Positions 43,958 to 53,048 of a stretch of DNA of 64,000 nt are shown in pieces. The notes below the pieces were generated by a model. That model saw nothing but the letters and a program-made list of their open reading frames with translations. It was not told the DNA's origin and searched no databases. The DNA comes from Dyella telluris (GTDB lineage: Bacteria; Pseudomonadota; Gammaproteobacteria; Xanthomonadales; Rhodanobacteraceae). The translations under genes and the position numbers were made by a program. Numbering within the stretch: the first letter of the stretch is position 1; each line of letters begins with the position of its first letter. The stretch covers positions 3,038,001 to 3,102,000 of the forward strand of contig NZ_CP060412.1 in NCBI RefSeq assembly GCF_014297575.1, read 5' to 3'.

Positions 43958-46522
43958 TTAGAACTTGTACTTCACGGACACATTCACCTCACGACCTTCC
44001 AGCGGTCGGGCCAGGATCACGCCATCGGAGCCTGCCGCCGAACCGAAGATACGCGAGTTGCTCTCGGTAAGGCCCAGCTGGTTGGTCATGTTGGTGCCCT
44101 GCAGGCGCAGCTCCCAGTTCTGCTGGATGTTGGCCACGATACCGAAGTCGAGCGTGTAGTACGTGCCCAGCTGCTGCAGGCCGGACTGATCCTGCGTATG
44201 CGGACCCACGTAGGTGTACGTCACGAAGGCCAGCACGTCACCCCACGAGAACGGCATGTCGTAGCTCGGGGTGAACATGTAGCGGTGCTTGGGCTGGCGC
44301 TGCAGCTGCACGCCGTCGATATACGCGCAACCGTTGCCGGACACCTGGTTCACGTACGGGATACAGGCCGAGTAATGCGAGTAATGGCCGTCGAGGTAGT
44401 TGGCCACCAGCTGCAGCTTCAGGTGGTCGATCGGCGTGACCGCACCCACCAGGTTCACGCCCTTCGAATCCGAACCGTACAGCAGTGGCTGGCCCACCGG
44501 CACGCCTTCGCCATTCGTCGGCTGGTAAGGCAGGCCGTTGAACTGGCGATGGTAGGCGCTGATGTCCGCGTAGACGTACTTGTTCTGGAACTTGAAGCCG
44601 CCTTCGAAGTTCTGCACCTTCTGCAGCGGCGGCGTGTTGCCGGTGGTGTTGCCGCGCAGCGCGTTGTCGAAGTCACCGAAGTGAGCACCCTTGTTGGCGC
44701 GGACATACACCGACATCTGGTCAGTGATCTCGTAGTTCACGCCGAACGTCCACGAGGTGTGGGTCTTGTCGTATTTCGTGGTGGCGAACGTGCCGTCGCA
44801 GGTGGATACGGCGTTGTCGTAATCCGTGAGCGGATTGCCGTCCAGGTCCTTGTTGACCAGGTTGCACACGTGCAGGGTGGAGTTCTGGTTTTCCACGCGC
44901 GCACCCACGTCGATCAACCACTTGTCGATGCGCCAGGAATCGGTCAGGTAGAACGCCTTGTTGGTCGACTGGCCGTGCTCGGTGATGTTGTAGGAGCCGT
45001 AGTCGAGCAGGCCCTGGTAATCGGTGAGCTGGTGGGTCAGGCCGTCCTTGCCGACGTAGCTGACCTGGATGGGCCGCGCGTTCGGCGTGTTGGTCATCAG
45101 CATCTGGTTGCCCAGGTTCCACTCATCGTTGTCGGTGTAGTGGGCCAGGTACAGGCCGGCGGTAAGCGTGTTGCCGTCAAAGATTTCCTTGCTGATGTGG
45201 AAATCGTTGTTGACGTTCTTCAGGTGCTTGTGGATGAACCACCAGCCCTGGTGGATCACGCTCTGGTTCGGATCGACTGCGCCGCCGCCGTTGACATACG
45301 TGGCCTTGGCCGAGCCTGCCGGCAACGCAAAGCCGCCGAAGTCGGTGCTGAGGTTGTACAGCTCGTCATTGAGGCTGGCCGGGTTGGTGCCGGAGAACAA
45401 GGCATTGGTGTCGACATTGCCGCCATCGATCAGGAACTTGTCCGAGATGTTCCAGCCGTCGCCCAGGTCGTAGTCGAAGTTCATCCCGAAGAAGCTGAAC
45501 TTCGCGCCGCGGCCGTTGGCCAGGTTGGCGCTGGTGCCGCCGCCGGGATAGCCCGGCAGGTTCACATGCTGGATGTACTTGCTGTTGTACGTGTCGGTGA
45601 GCGGATCAAAGCCCGGATAGGCGCTGAAGTTGTCGGTGCCGGTCTGGATCAGCGGAATCGGCGTGATGAACTGGTTGCGGTCGTTGAGCTGGCGGGCATA
45701 GAACACCAGCGAGCCGTTGTCCATGTCGTGCGAAATCGTGGCGGTGAACTGGCCACCCTTGTCGGCCGGATAGCCCGGGCTGCGCACGCCGTCCGAATCG
45801 CGGTAGAAGCCGCCGATGCTGCCGTACCATTTGTTGCCCAGCGGGAAGCCGAGGAAAGCATCCGTGCGCCACAGGCCTTCGTTGCCGTAGGTCATGCCGA
45901 CGCTGCCGCTGGGTACGTCGGTACCCTGCTTGAGGATGAAGTTGGCGGTGGCGCCCATCTGGCCGTCGCCGTACATCACCGACGGACCACCCTGCAGGAT
46001 TTCCGCGCGCTCGACCGTGTCATCGAGGCGGAAAATCGAGGTGGTTTCGAAGAACGACAGCGTGGGCATGCCGTACAGCGGCGAACCCATCATCTGCGTG
46101 GTGAAGAACGGGGCATCGCCGCCGCCCGGGAAGCCGGCGATCTCGATGTTCGCGCCGGTCTGGCCGCCGGTGGATTCGGGCCACATGCCCGGCGACACCT
46201 TCAGCAGGTCAGCCGTGCTCTTGGGATTGGCCTGCTTGATCTGCTCCGCGCTGACGCTCACCACCGAGTAGCTGGCGTCGATCTTCTTCAGGCCGCCTGC
46301 GGCAGACGTACCCGTGACGACCACCTGGTCGAGCGTCTTGGCCGACTTCTGGTCGCCCTTCGCCGGTACGGCCGGGGCAGCCTGCGGTGCCGCCGGGGCG
46401 GGTGTCGCTGCCGGTCCCGGCGTGTTCTGTGCGGCATCTTGCGCATGGGTTGCGCCTATCGCCAGCGCGCTGACGATGGCTGCAGCCAACAACTGTCGAG
46501 TGATGCTTTGCGTGTTCTTCAT
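43958..46522 (-). CDS. TonB-dependent receptor for an alpha-glucoside
   Basis: An 854-residue outer-membrane receptor. ATG 46522 follows GGGAGG and gives a signal peptide ending THA/QD. An Ala/Pro-rich spacer and TonB-box-like LDQVVVTG precede a plug (IKQANPKSTADLLKVSPGM, GFPGGGDAPFF). The beta-barrel ends with VNVSVKYKF, where the terminal Phe is typical for outer-membrane insertion. It follows the GH65 fusion by 30 bp, so both form one transcript controlled by the operators at 49699-49776. The substrate is inferred to be a glucose disaccharide or oligosaccharide from its neighbours. Confidence 0.9.
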   Translation of the reverse strand: MKNTQSITRQLLAAAIVSALAIGATHAQDAAQNTPGPAATPAPAAPQAAPAVPAKGDQKSAKTLDQVVVTGTSAAGGLKKIDASYSVVSVSAEQIKQANPKSTADLLKVSPGMWPESTGGQTGANIEIAGFPGGGDAPFFTTQMMGSPLYGMPTLSFFETTSIFRLDDTVERAEILQGGPSVMYGDGQMGATANFILKQGTDVPSGSVGMTYGNEGLWRTDAFLGFPLGNKWYGSIGGFYRDSDGVRSPGYPADKGGQFTATISHDMDNGSLVFYARQLNDRNQFITPIPLIQTGTDNFSAYPGFDPLTDTYNSKYIQHVNLPGYPGGGTSANLANGRGAKFSFFGMNFDYDLGDGWNISDKFLIDGGNVDTNALFSGTNPASLNDELYNLSTDFGGFALPAGSAKATYVNGGGAVDPNQSVIHQGWWFIHKHLKNVNNDFHISKEIFDGNTLTAGLYLAHYTDNDEWNLGNQMLMTNTPNARPIQVSYVGKDGLTHQLTDYQGLLDYGSYNITEHGQSTNKAFYLTDSWRIDKWLIDVGARVENQNSTLHVCNLVNKDLDGNPLTDYDNAVSTCDGTFATTKYDKTHTSWTFGVNYEITDQMSVYVRANKGAHFGDFDNALRGNTTGNTPPLQKVQNFEGGFKFQNKYVYADISAYHRQFNGLPYQPTNGEGVPVGQPLLYGSDSKGVNLVGAVTPIDHLKLQLVANYLDGHYSHYSACIPYVNQVSGNGCAYIDGVQLQRQPKHRYMFTPSYDMPFSWGDVLAFVTYTYVGPHTQDQSGLQQLGTYYTLDFGIVANIQQNWELRLQGTNMTNQLGLTESNSRIFGSAAGSDGVILARPLEGREVNVSVKYKF

Positions 46523-46552
46523 GTCGAGCCTCCCCGCCCGAATGTGGGCCAC

Positions 46553-49500
46553 TTACGCGTTGATATTCGTGGCTTCGGCAATCGTCGCCGTTGCGCCGTT
46601 CTTGTTGTCTACGTAGTCCGCCATACGAAACGCGATCAGGCCCGGCAGCACGATGTCCGCCTCCCCAAGGTCTTCGCGTTGACCAATGCCGATGGCGACC
46701 ATGCCCGCGGCGTGGATGCTGCTGATGCCCGCGGCGGCGTCTTCGACGCCCAGGCAGGCCTCCGGTGGCACGCCAAGCGCTGCGGCGGCCGCCAGGAAAA
46801 TTTCCGGATCAGGTTTGGAGCGCGCGATGCGTGCGGCATCCACGATCACGTCGAACAGGGGGGCGATGCCCATGCGTTCCAGCAGCAGCGGTGCGTTGCG
46901 GCTGGCGGACGCCAGGCCCACGCGCAGGCCGGCCCTGCGGACGGCTTCGACGGCTTCGCGTGCGCCGGGCAGAAGCTGCTCCGGGCCGAACTGCCCGATG
47001 CGCTCCACGTAATAGGCATTCTTGCGTTCTTCCAGCGCGCGCTTCTCATGTTCGAGGAAACTGCGCGGGGCACGTTCCAGCAGGATTTCCAGCGAACCGC
47101 GCCGGTCGACGCCCTTCATGCGCGCGGCGATGCCTTCGTCGAAGGGCGCGTCGATTTCAGCCGCCAGCTGCTCCCATGCCGCGCGATGGACCACGGCCGT
47201 GTCGGCGATGACACCGTCGAGGTCGAAGATCACTGCCTGCAGTGGCAACGTCGGTGCGAGCTGGCGCTGCGGCATCGATACCGGCTCGCCGCCACGCAGG
47301 TGCGTGAGTTTGCCCGCATGGTGGAACGCGATGTCGTCACCGCGGGTGAGGGTGTAGCGCACGTTGTGTGCGTCCACGTCCACGCGAAGATGCGCGCCGC
47401 GCCAGCTGATGCCGAAGCGGTAGCTGCGCCATGCGTGCGGCAACTGCGGACGCAGGTGCAGTTCGCCGTCGATCACGCGCATGCCGCCGTAGCCCCAGGC
47501 CAGCGACAGCCAGCTGCCGGCCATCGCGGCCATGTGCAGGCCGTGTGCGGCATTGCCATGCAAGTCGTCCAGATCCACGCGCAAGGTGTCCTGGAAATAA
47601 GCCCAGGCCTTGTCATGGGCACCCACTTCAGCAGCGAGCACGCCGAAGGTGGAGGCCGAGAGGGTGGAGTCGTGCACGGTGACGCCTTCGTAGTAATCGA
47701 AGTTGCGGCGCTTGGCCGCCAGCGACACGTCATCGCCGGCGAGCATCAGCGACAGCAGGGTGTCGGCCTGTTTGCACACCTGGTGGCGATAGATGGTGAG
47801 CGGGTGGAGTTCCAGCAGCAGCGGTCGCTTGCCTTCGCCACCGTTGCGCGCAGGCATGCGCGGCTTGTCGAGGAAGGTGTCGTCCTGCGGGAAAACGCCG
47901 AGCCTTTCGTCCTCGGCGAGATACATCAGCTCTGCGGCGCGCTGCCATTGCATGATCTCGAACGATTCCAGGCCGATGCGGCGGGCGAGTTCCGCGTAGG
48001 CCTCCGGCGCGGTCGCCTGCAGCCATTGCGCGACGGTGGCGGCATCGCGCAGGTGTCGCTGCGCCATGCGGTTGGTGTAGTGGTTGTTGTCGACCAGTGC
48101 GGTGTATTCGTCCGGACCGGTCACGTCGTGGATGCAGAAGGCGCCGCCCCGTCGCGGGTTGAAGTGGCCGATGTCCAGCCACACGCGCGCCGTCTCGAAC
48201 AGCATCTCGGCACCGGCATCGCGCAGGAAGGCTTCATCGCCCGTGCCGTCCACGTAGTGGCGGATCGCCCAGGCCACGGCCGCGTTGATGTGGTACTGCG
48301 CCGAGCCACTGGGGAAGTAGGCCGAGCATTCGTCGCCGCTGATGGTGCGCCAGGCGTACAGCGCGCCGCGCGCATGGTTGAGTTCGCGGGCGTGCGCACG
48401 TGCGCGCTCCAGCGTGCCGTGACGGTACATCAGCATGCTGCGCGCGACATGCGGCGCCACGGCCACCATTGCCGGCAGCATGAACACCTCGGCATCCCAG
48501 AAGTAATGCCCTTCGTAGCCTTCGCCGGTAAGGCCCTTGGCGGCGGTGCTGCCGAGCCCGTCGCGGCTGCTGGACTGGAACACGTGGAAGAGGTTGAAGC
48601 GCAGCGCCTGTTCGGTGGCGTCGTCGCCATCGATGGCCAGGTCGGCGTTGTGCCACAGCTGCGCAAGCATGCTGCTCTGTCGGGCGAGCAACTCGCCATG
48701 GCCCAGCGCATGTGCACCTGCCAGCTCGCCGGTGGCCGCGCTGAGCAGCTCGGCATCGGTATCGCTGCCGCCGGGCGGCGTCCACGTGTAAGCGACGTAC
48801 TTTTCCAGGGTGACCGATTGGCCCGGGGACAGCTCGCCTTCGAATACCTGCATCACGCCGTGCGGCGCGAGGTTGGCCAGGCGGAAGCGCAGGCTGTCGT
48901 CGATGATGGCGTGCTGCTGCATGCAGGCGACGCGGATGTCGCTGTGCGCCGTGCGCTGCAGCACGTGGGCGAAGGTTTCGTCGGCTGCCGCGTCGATAGT
49001 GGCGAGGCCGCCATCCACGCGGGTGCCGATGCGCGGGTCGTCACCCTGCTCGGTGGCGTTGCGCGCCGTGCTGATGGACGACTCCAGCGTCACCGGGCCG
49101 GTGTAATCGACCGATTGCACGCGATAGCGGATCGCCAGCAAGGCGGGGCGATCGAGGCTGACGATGCGCTCGGCGTCGATCAGCAGGGTGGGGCCTTCCG
49201 GCGAGCGCCAGCGCAGCTGGCGGCGGTAGCAGCCAGAGCGCAGGTCCAGGGCTCGCTCGAACTGCAGCCATTCGCCCTCGCCCAGGCGCACCGGCGTGTC
49301 ACCCAGGCGCAGGTGGATGCGGGTGCCGTCGGCGACGGGGATGCGGGTGTCGGTGTGGGCGGCGAAGCCGGGAAAGCGCTCGTGGTACTCGATGGGGGTG
49401 CGTTCCCAGGCGCCGGCCAGGAAGCAGCCCTGGCTCGGGCTGTTGTCTTCCTCCAGGCCGCCACGCACGCCCAGTGCGCCATTGGACAGGGCAAACAGGC

Positions 49501-49612
49501 TCTCGTCCTGGGCGAAGCAGGCGGGATCGGCGTGGTGGCTGGCAACGACCCAGGGATCGCGGCACGCGCGACCAGAAGGCGACAAGACCTGCGCCGTTTC
49601 TCGATGATCCAA
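46553..49612 (-). CDS. GH65 disaccharide phosphorylase fused to beta-phosphoglucomutase
   Basis: A 1019-residue bifunctional protein starting at TTG 49612 behind GGGGAGAGG. Residues 1 to about 785 are a GH65 phosphorylase: GEGYEGHYFWDAE, the general acid Glu502 in TGPDEYTALVDNNHYTN, and YRHQVCKQAD. Residues from about 790 to 1000 are a HAD-type beta-phosphoglucomutase: FDLDGVIADT with the catalytic Asp pair, GLASAS, ARSKPDPEIF and GVEDAAAG. GH65 enzymes phosphorolyse maltose, trehalose, kojibiose or nigerose, giving glucose and beta-glucose 1-phosphate; the mutase makes glucose 6-phosphate. Cytoplasmic. The linkage specificity is not decidable here. The two activities are usually separate genes. 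Confidence 0.92.
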   Translation of the reverse strand: MDHRETAQVLSPSGRACRDPWVVASHHADPACFAQDESLFALSNGALGVRGGLEEDNSPSQGCFLAGAWERTPIEYHERFPGFAAHTDTRIPVADGTRIHLRLGDTPVRLGEGEWLQFERALDLRSGCYRRQLRWRSPEGPTLLIDAERIVSLDRPALLAIRYRVQSVDYTGPVTLESSISTARNATEQGDDPRIGTRVDGGLATIDAAADETFAHVLQRTAHSDIRVACMQQHAIIDDSLRFRLANLAPHGVMQVFEGELSPGQSVTLEKYVAYTWTPPGGSDTDAELLSAATGELAGAHALGHGELLARQSSMLAQLWHNADLAIDGDDATEQALRFNLFHVFQSSSRDGLGSTAAKGLTGEGYEGHYFWDAEVFMLPAMVAVAPHVARSMLMYRHGTLERARAHARELNHARGALYAWRTISGDECSAYFPSGSAQYHINAAVAWAIRHYVDGTGDEAFLRDAGAEMLFETARVWLDIGHFNPRRGGAFCIHDVTGPDEYTALVDNNHYTNRMAQRHLRDAATVAQWLQATAPEAYAELARRIGLESFEIMQWQRAAELMYLAEDERLGVFPQDDTFLDKPRMPARNGGEGKRPLLLELHPLTIYRHQVCKQADTLLSLMLAGDDVSLAAKRRNFDYYEGVTVHDSTLSASTFGVLAAEVGAHDKAWAYFQDTLRVDLDDLHGNAAHGLHMAAMAGSWLSLAWGYGGMRVIDGELHLRPQLPHAWRSYRFGISWRGAHLRVDVDAHNVRYTLTRGDDIAFHHAGKLTHLRGGEPVSMPQRQLAPTLPLQAVIFDLDGVIADTAVVHRAAWEQLAAEIDAPFDEGIAARMKGVDRRGSLEILLERAPRSFLEHEKRALEERKNAYYVERIGQFGPEQLLPGAREAVEAVRRAGLRVGLASASRNAPLLLERMGIAPLFDVIVDAARIARSKPDPEIFLAAAAALGVPPEACLGVEDAAAGISSIHAAGMVAIGIGQREDLGEADIVLPGLIAFRMADYVDNKNGATATIAEATNINA

Positions 49613-49698
49613 CGTCCTCTCCCCGCTGCGTTGTTTCTTCTGTCGCGCCCCGGAATTCGGTAAGCGGACCGTAGGTTCTTATGTGGGGGCGGAGCTTC

Positions 49699-49742
49699 GC
49701 AGCAATTGTTATCGATATCAAGATATCGATAACAATTGCTGC
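49699..49742. promoter_or_regulatory. 44-bp palindrome holding two LacI-type operators
   Basis: The two 21-bp arms are perfect reverse complements around a central AA. Each arm contains TTGTTATCGATATC, a CG-centred LacI-family operator; the CG centres are 14 bp apart. It lies 87 bp upstream of the GH65 fusion start. Confidence 0.75.
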
Positions 49743-49760
49743 AGCACAACATGGTTGCGT

Positions 49761-49776
49761 ATGATATCGATATCAT
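49761..49776. promoter_or_regulatory. Third LacI-type operator ATGATATCGATATCAT
   Basis: A perfect 16-bp palindrome with the same TATCGATA core. Its CG centre lies 41 bp from the nearest site in the 44-bp palindrome, about four helical turns, so it is on the same face. Confidence 0.7.
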
Positions 49777-49878
49777 GCACGGACATTGCTTGACCGCAGA
49801 TAAAGGCGCGCAACGCCAGCGCGTTCGCCGGAGCAGTCATCGGGCTTCGGTGATTCCCTGCGGCGTTGGACGTATGGA

Positions 49879-50973
49879 ATGCAAACCGCGACACTGTCCC
49901 GGTTTGCCAGGGTTGGCCGGCGCACGGGAGCCGCGCGACCGCTCACAGGACATCGGGGCCAGGTCTTGAGTCGTCAGCAAAAGTACCGCCAGGGAGTCGT
50001 ACCGTCCGCCAGTCTCACCATGGCTGATCTGGCGGAAGTGGCCGGCGTATCCAAGATCACGGTCTCGCGGGCATTGAGCGATAGCCCGCTGGTGAATCGC
50101 GAGACGCGCGAGCGTTTGCAGTCGCTCGCCCAGGAGCTCGGCTACAAGCTCAACGTCAGTGCGCGCAACCTGCGCCTGCGCCGCAGCCACACGGTGGCGG
50201 TGATCGTGGAAATGAAACCCTCGCACGATCGCACCATGCTCGATCCGTATCCGCTGGTGCTGCTGGGCGGTATTTCCCAGGAGCTGACCGCGCATGGCTA
50301 CAGCGTGCTGCTCACCACGCGGCAGGGCGCCACGGCGGCGGCCGTGCAGGCGGCCGACGGGCTGATCCTGCTGGGCCAGGGTTCACGGCAGGATGCGGTG
50401 CGTCGTTTCGACAAGCTGGGCTTGCCGATGGTGGTGTGGGGTGCGCCGGGCGACGAACACGTGGTGGTGGGCAGCGACAACCGCCTTGGTGGCACCGTCG
50501 TGGCACAGCATTTCATCGATTTGGGGCGCCGCAACCCGGTGTTCGTGGGCAACCCGAACCACCCGGAAATCTTCGAGCGTCTTACCGGCTTCGTGGATGC
50601 GCTGGCTGCGCACGGCATCAAGCCGTTGTTGATCCGTCGCGATGAATTCACCCTGGCCTCGGGCATGGACGCCATGCATTCGCTGGTGGATCGCGGCGTG
50701 CCGTTCGATGCCGTGTTCGCCTGCAGCGACCTGTTGGCCATGGGCGCCATCCGCGCACTCAACACGCTGGGCCGCAGCGTGCCCGGCGATGTGTCGGTGG
50801 TGGGTTACGACGACATGCCCCTGGCGGCGAGCTTCCTGCCGCCGCTGACCTCCGTGCGGCAGGACTGGCAGGAGGGCGGCACCCTGCTGGCGCGCAAGGT
50901 GCTTGCGATGATCAACGACCAGCCCGAACAGTCGGAAACGCTGCCGGTGGAGCTGGTGGTCCGCGAAACCTGA
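49879..50973 (+). CDS. LacI-family regulator of the disaccharide locus
   Basis: A LacI-type repressor of up to 364 residues. The helix-turn-helix reads TMADLAEVAGVSKITVSRAL; a hinge and a sugar-binding domain follow (VAVIVEMKPSHD, YDDMPLAASFLPPLTSVRQD). The N-terminus is uncertain. ATG 49879 gives 47 residues ahead of the helix-turn-helix, TTG 49966 gives a more typical length, and ATG 50020 would cut into helix 1. It is divergent from the GH65 fusion, and the multi-operator region between them is its probable target and autoregulatory site. Confidence 0.85.
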   Translation: MQTATLSRFARVGRRTGAARPLTGHRGQVLSRQQKYRQGVVPSASLTMADLAEVAGVSKITVSRALSDSPLVNRETRERLQSLAQELGYKLNVSARNLRLRRSHTVAVIVEMKPSHDRTMLDPYPLVLLGGISQELTAHGYSVLLTTRQGATAAAVQAADGLILLGQGSRQDAVRRFDKLGLPMVVWGAPGDEHVVVGSDNRLGGTVVAQHFIDLGRRNPVFVGNPNHPEIFERLTGFVDALAAHGIKPLLIRRDEFTLASGMDAMHSLVDRGVPFDAVFACSDLLAMGAIRALNTLGRSVPGDVSVVGYDDMPLAASFLPPLTSVRQDWQEGGTLLARKVLAMINDQPEQSETLPVELVVRET

Positions 50974-50994
50974 TTCCGCCGCAGTGGGCTTGCT

Positions 50995-51077
50995 TGTAGG
51001 AGCGCACCCTGTGCGCGACCACCGCGCGACAAGGCAAGGTCGACGCGCCGCGGTCGCGCACAGGGTGCGCTCCTACA
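50995..51077. repeat. GTAGGAGCGC palindrome (REP-like), copy 3
   Basis: TGTAGGAGCGCACC mirrored by GGTGCGCTCCTACA, with GTGCGCGACC/GGTCGCGCAC inside and a different loop. It lies between the convergent LacI and pilS stops, at the edge of the sugar locus. It may act as a terminator. Confidence 0.8.
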
Positions 51078-51102
51078 TCTGGAGGTCGGCGCGTGTCGGT
51101 GC

Positions 51103-52749
51103 TCAGCCGGCTGCCGCCGCGTCACCCGTGGCCCGGCCCATGCGGGCTGGCGTCAGCACCAGTCGGAAGCAGCTGCCGCCACCGGCCACGCGCACGTACT
51201 CCAGCGACGCCTGGTTGGCTTCGCTCATCTGGCGGGCGAGGTAGAGGCCGAGGCCCGTGCCGTATTCGTGGGTGGTGTAGAAGGGCTCGAAAATCTGCGC
51301 GGCCACCTTCGGCGCGATGCCCGGGCCGCGGTCGATCACTTCCAGGATGGGCACGCCATGTTCGCCGTGTCGCGCCACCACCATCACGCGGGCGGGCTCG
51401 CCCGGCATGCGGCCGTAGCGCAGGGCGTTCTGCACCAGGTTCCACACCACCTGCTGCAGCTGCTGCGGATCGGCCACGGCCGCCACCGGCGTGCTGGCCT
51501 GGATCACGCGCAGCGAGTCTTCGCCCAGGTCGTTGCCCTGGCGGTATTCGTCCACGAACTGGTTGGCCCAGCTACCCAGATCCAGCGTTTCCGGTCGCGA
51601 GCGCTCGCGACGGGAGAGCTGCAGGATGTTCTCGATGATCTCGTTCAGTCGCACGCAGTGGTTGTTGATGATCTCCACCATGCGCTGGTCAGTCGGCGGC
51701 AGGTCTTCCGATTCGGCCAGCAGCTGGGCCGAGTAGCGGATGGCGGCCAGCGGGTTGCGGATCTCGTGCGCGATCGAGGCGGACAGGCGGCCCAGCGAGC
51801 TGAGCGTCAGTTCCTCTGCGCGACGGGAAACCAGCGAGGTGTCGTCCAGGAAGATCAGCACGTGCGAGTCGTCGTTCGGCGCCAGTCGGCTGAAGCGCGG
51901 CACCACTTCGGGCACGCCGTCGGCCAGCTGGGTGGCCGATTCGTCCAGCTTGCCGGAGGTCATCCAGTGGTACAGCCGGCGTGACAGCTCCGGCGCCACG
52001 CGGCCCAGGTCGCGCTGGTCGGCGGTGGGGTTGCCCAGCAGCATCCAGGCCGATTCGTTCATCTGGTGGACGCGGTTGGCGTCGTCCACCAGCAGCACGC
52101 CGGTCTTCATGCGGCGGATGATCAGTTCATTGACCTGGGCCAGATTGGCCAGGTCCACGCCGCGCTGCTCGGCCAGCGCCTCGCTGGCGCGGATCTGCCG
52201 GCTCAGCACGTAACAGAGCATGGTGATGGCGAAGTAGGCCAGGCCGAACAGGCTCGATTCGAGCAGCTCCCGGTCCATGCCGTTCTGGCCGTGCTGCACC
52301 TCGATCACCGAGTGGCCGATGATGCCCAGGGTGGCCAGTGCCGCAAAAAAACACGACAGGCGCAGCGGCAGGATCAGTGCCCCGGCGGCCAGGTTCACCG
52401 CCAGCATCATGGCGATGCCGATGCGGGCGTCGTGCATGGTGATGATGGCCAGCACGGCCGCAATGATGTCCACCACCAGGGAGCCCGACACGGCCCAGCG
52501 GATCCACGGGGTGGAGCGACGGGTCAGCGACAGCATGCCCAGCGCGAACAGCAGGAACAGTACCGCCACGCCGCGGGCCAGCCCCACGTCCGCCAGCTTG
52601 GGCCAGCCCAGGGTGTTCGGGCTCAGGGCCAGGCCGGTGTAGACCAGGGCCTGGGCCAGGCGGAAGCAGTTCAGGAACAGCAGTTCGTGGCGGGCGGCCT
52701 CGGGAGCCGGGCGCGCGTTGGGATAGGCAGACTGCACCGTGCTGGACAC
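51103..52749 (-). CDS. pilS: PilS-type sensor histidine kinase
   Basis: About 548 residues; the start is uncertain between GTG 52749 (preceded by GAGAG), GTG 52737 and GTG 52809. Six membrane helices occupy the first 185 residues (for example VAVLFLLFALGMLSL). They are followed by a PAS domain (MKTGVLLVDDANRVHQMNES), the phosphoacceptor His in SASIAHEIRNPLAAIRYS, and an ATPase domain with NLVQNALRYG, DRGPGIAP and GTGLGLYLAR. This is the PilS architecture, and its divergent neighbour is sucC, as in other Xanthomonadales. The cognate PilR would normally follow directly; instead the next gene is the sugar-locus regulator, and pilR lies at 38306-39706. Confidence 0.82.
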   Translation of the reverse strand: MSSTVQSAYPNARPAPEAARHELLFLNCFRLAQALVYTGLALSPNTLGWPKLADVGLARGVAVLFLLFALGMLSLTRRSTPWIRWAVSGSLVVDIIAAVLAIITMHDARIGIAMMLAVNLAAGALILPLRLSCFFAALATLGIIGHSVIEVQHGQNGMDRELLESSLFGLAYFAITMLCYVLSRQIRASEALAEQRGVDLANLAQVNELIIRRMKTGVLLVDDANRVHQMNESAWMLLGNPTADQRDLGRVAPELSRRLYHWMTSGKLDESATQLADGVPEVVPRFSRLAPNDDSHVLIFLDDTSLVSRRAEELTLSSLGRLSASIAHEIRNPLAAIRYSAQLLAESEDLPPTDQRMVEIINNHCVRLNEIIENILQLSRRERSRPETLDLGSWANQFVDEYRQGNDLGEDSLRVIQASTPVAAVADPQQLQQVVWNLVQNALRYGRMPGEPARVMVVARHGEHGVPILEVIDRGPGIAPKVAAQIFEPFYTTHEYGTGLGLYLARQMSEANQASLEYVRVAGGGSCFRLVLTPARMGRATGDAAAAG

Positions 52750-53048
52750 GTGGCGGGCTCTCTCGGCGGGTCGGAGGGCGGTTCCAACCAGTATAGACGG
52801 GGCTTTCACGCTCTGGGCGAATGGCCTGCCGACGATGGTCGATGGGCCCCTTGGCCGTCCCGCCCCTTTCCATCGGGGGCCTCTGCTGCGAAAATAGGCG
52901 GCCGTATTGCGCGGTTTTCGTCATGTCACAAGGCCTGACGGCGGCGCACTGCAACTCCGGCAGCGCTCGTACCGCCGTCGTTCCCCTGACCGTCCGGGTT
53001 TCCCACAGCCCGGCGGCCGCCATGTTTCCCCGTACTCTCGAGGTATCC

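Larger units (their letters stand above)
49613..49878. promoter_or_regulatory. Divergent control region of the disaccharide locus
   Basis: A 266-bp gap between the divergent GH65 fusion and LacI genes, unusually AT-rich in the middle. It contains a 44-bp inverted repeat and a separate 16-bp palindrome, all built around ATCGAT cores. Promoters for both directions presumably overlap these. Confidence 0.65.

Noticed and set aside
43859..49663. A 1,934-codon open frame on the plus strand
   Set aside because: It is antisense to the TonB receptor and GH65 fusion, whose motifs are unmistakable. Its composition (Val/Arg/His/Gln/Gly-rich, no recognisable motif) is what high-GC antisense frames give.
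52821..53048. An N-terminal extension of sucC upstream of ATG 53049
   Set aside because: The extra residues show no family similarity, and the standard SucC length is reached from 53049, which has its own ribosome-binding site.
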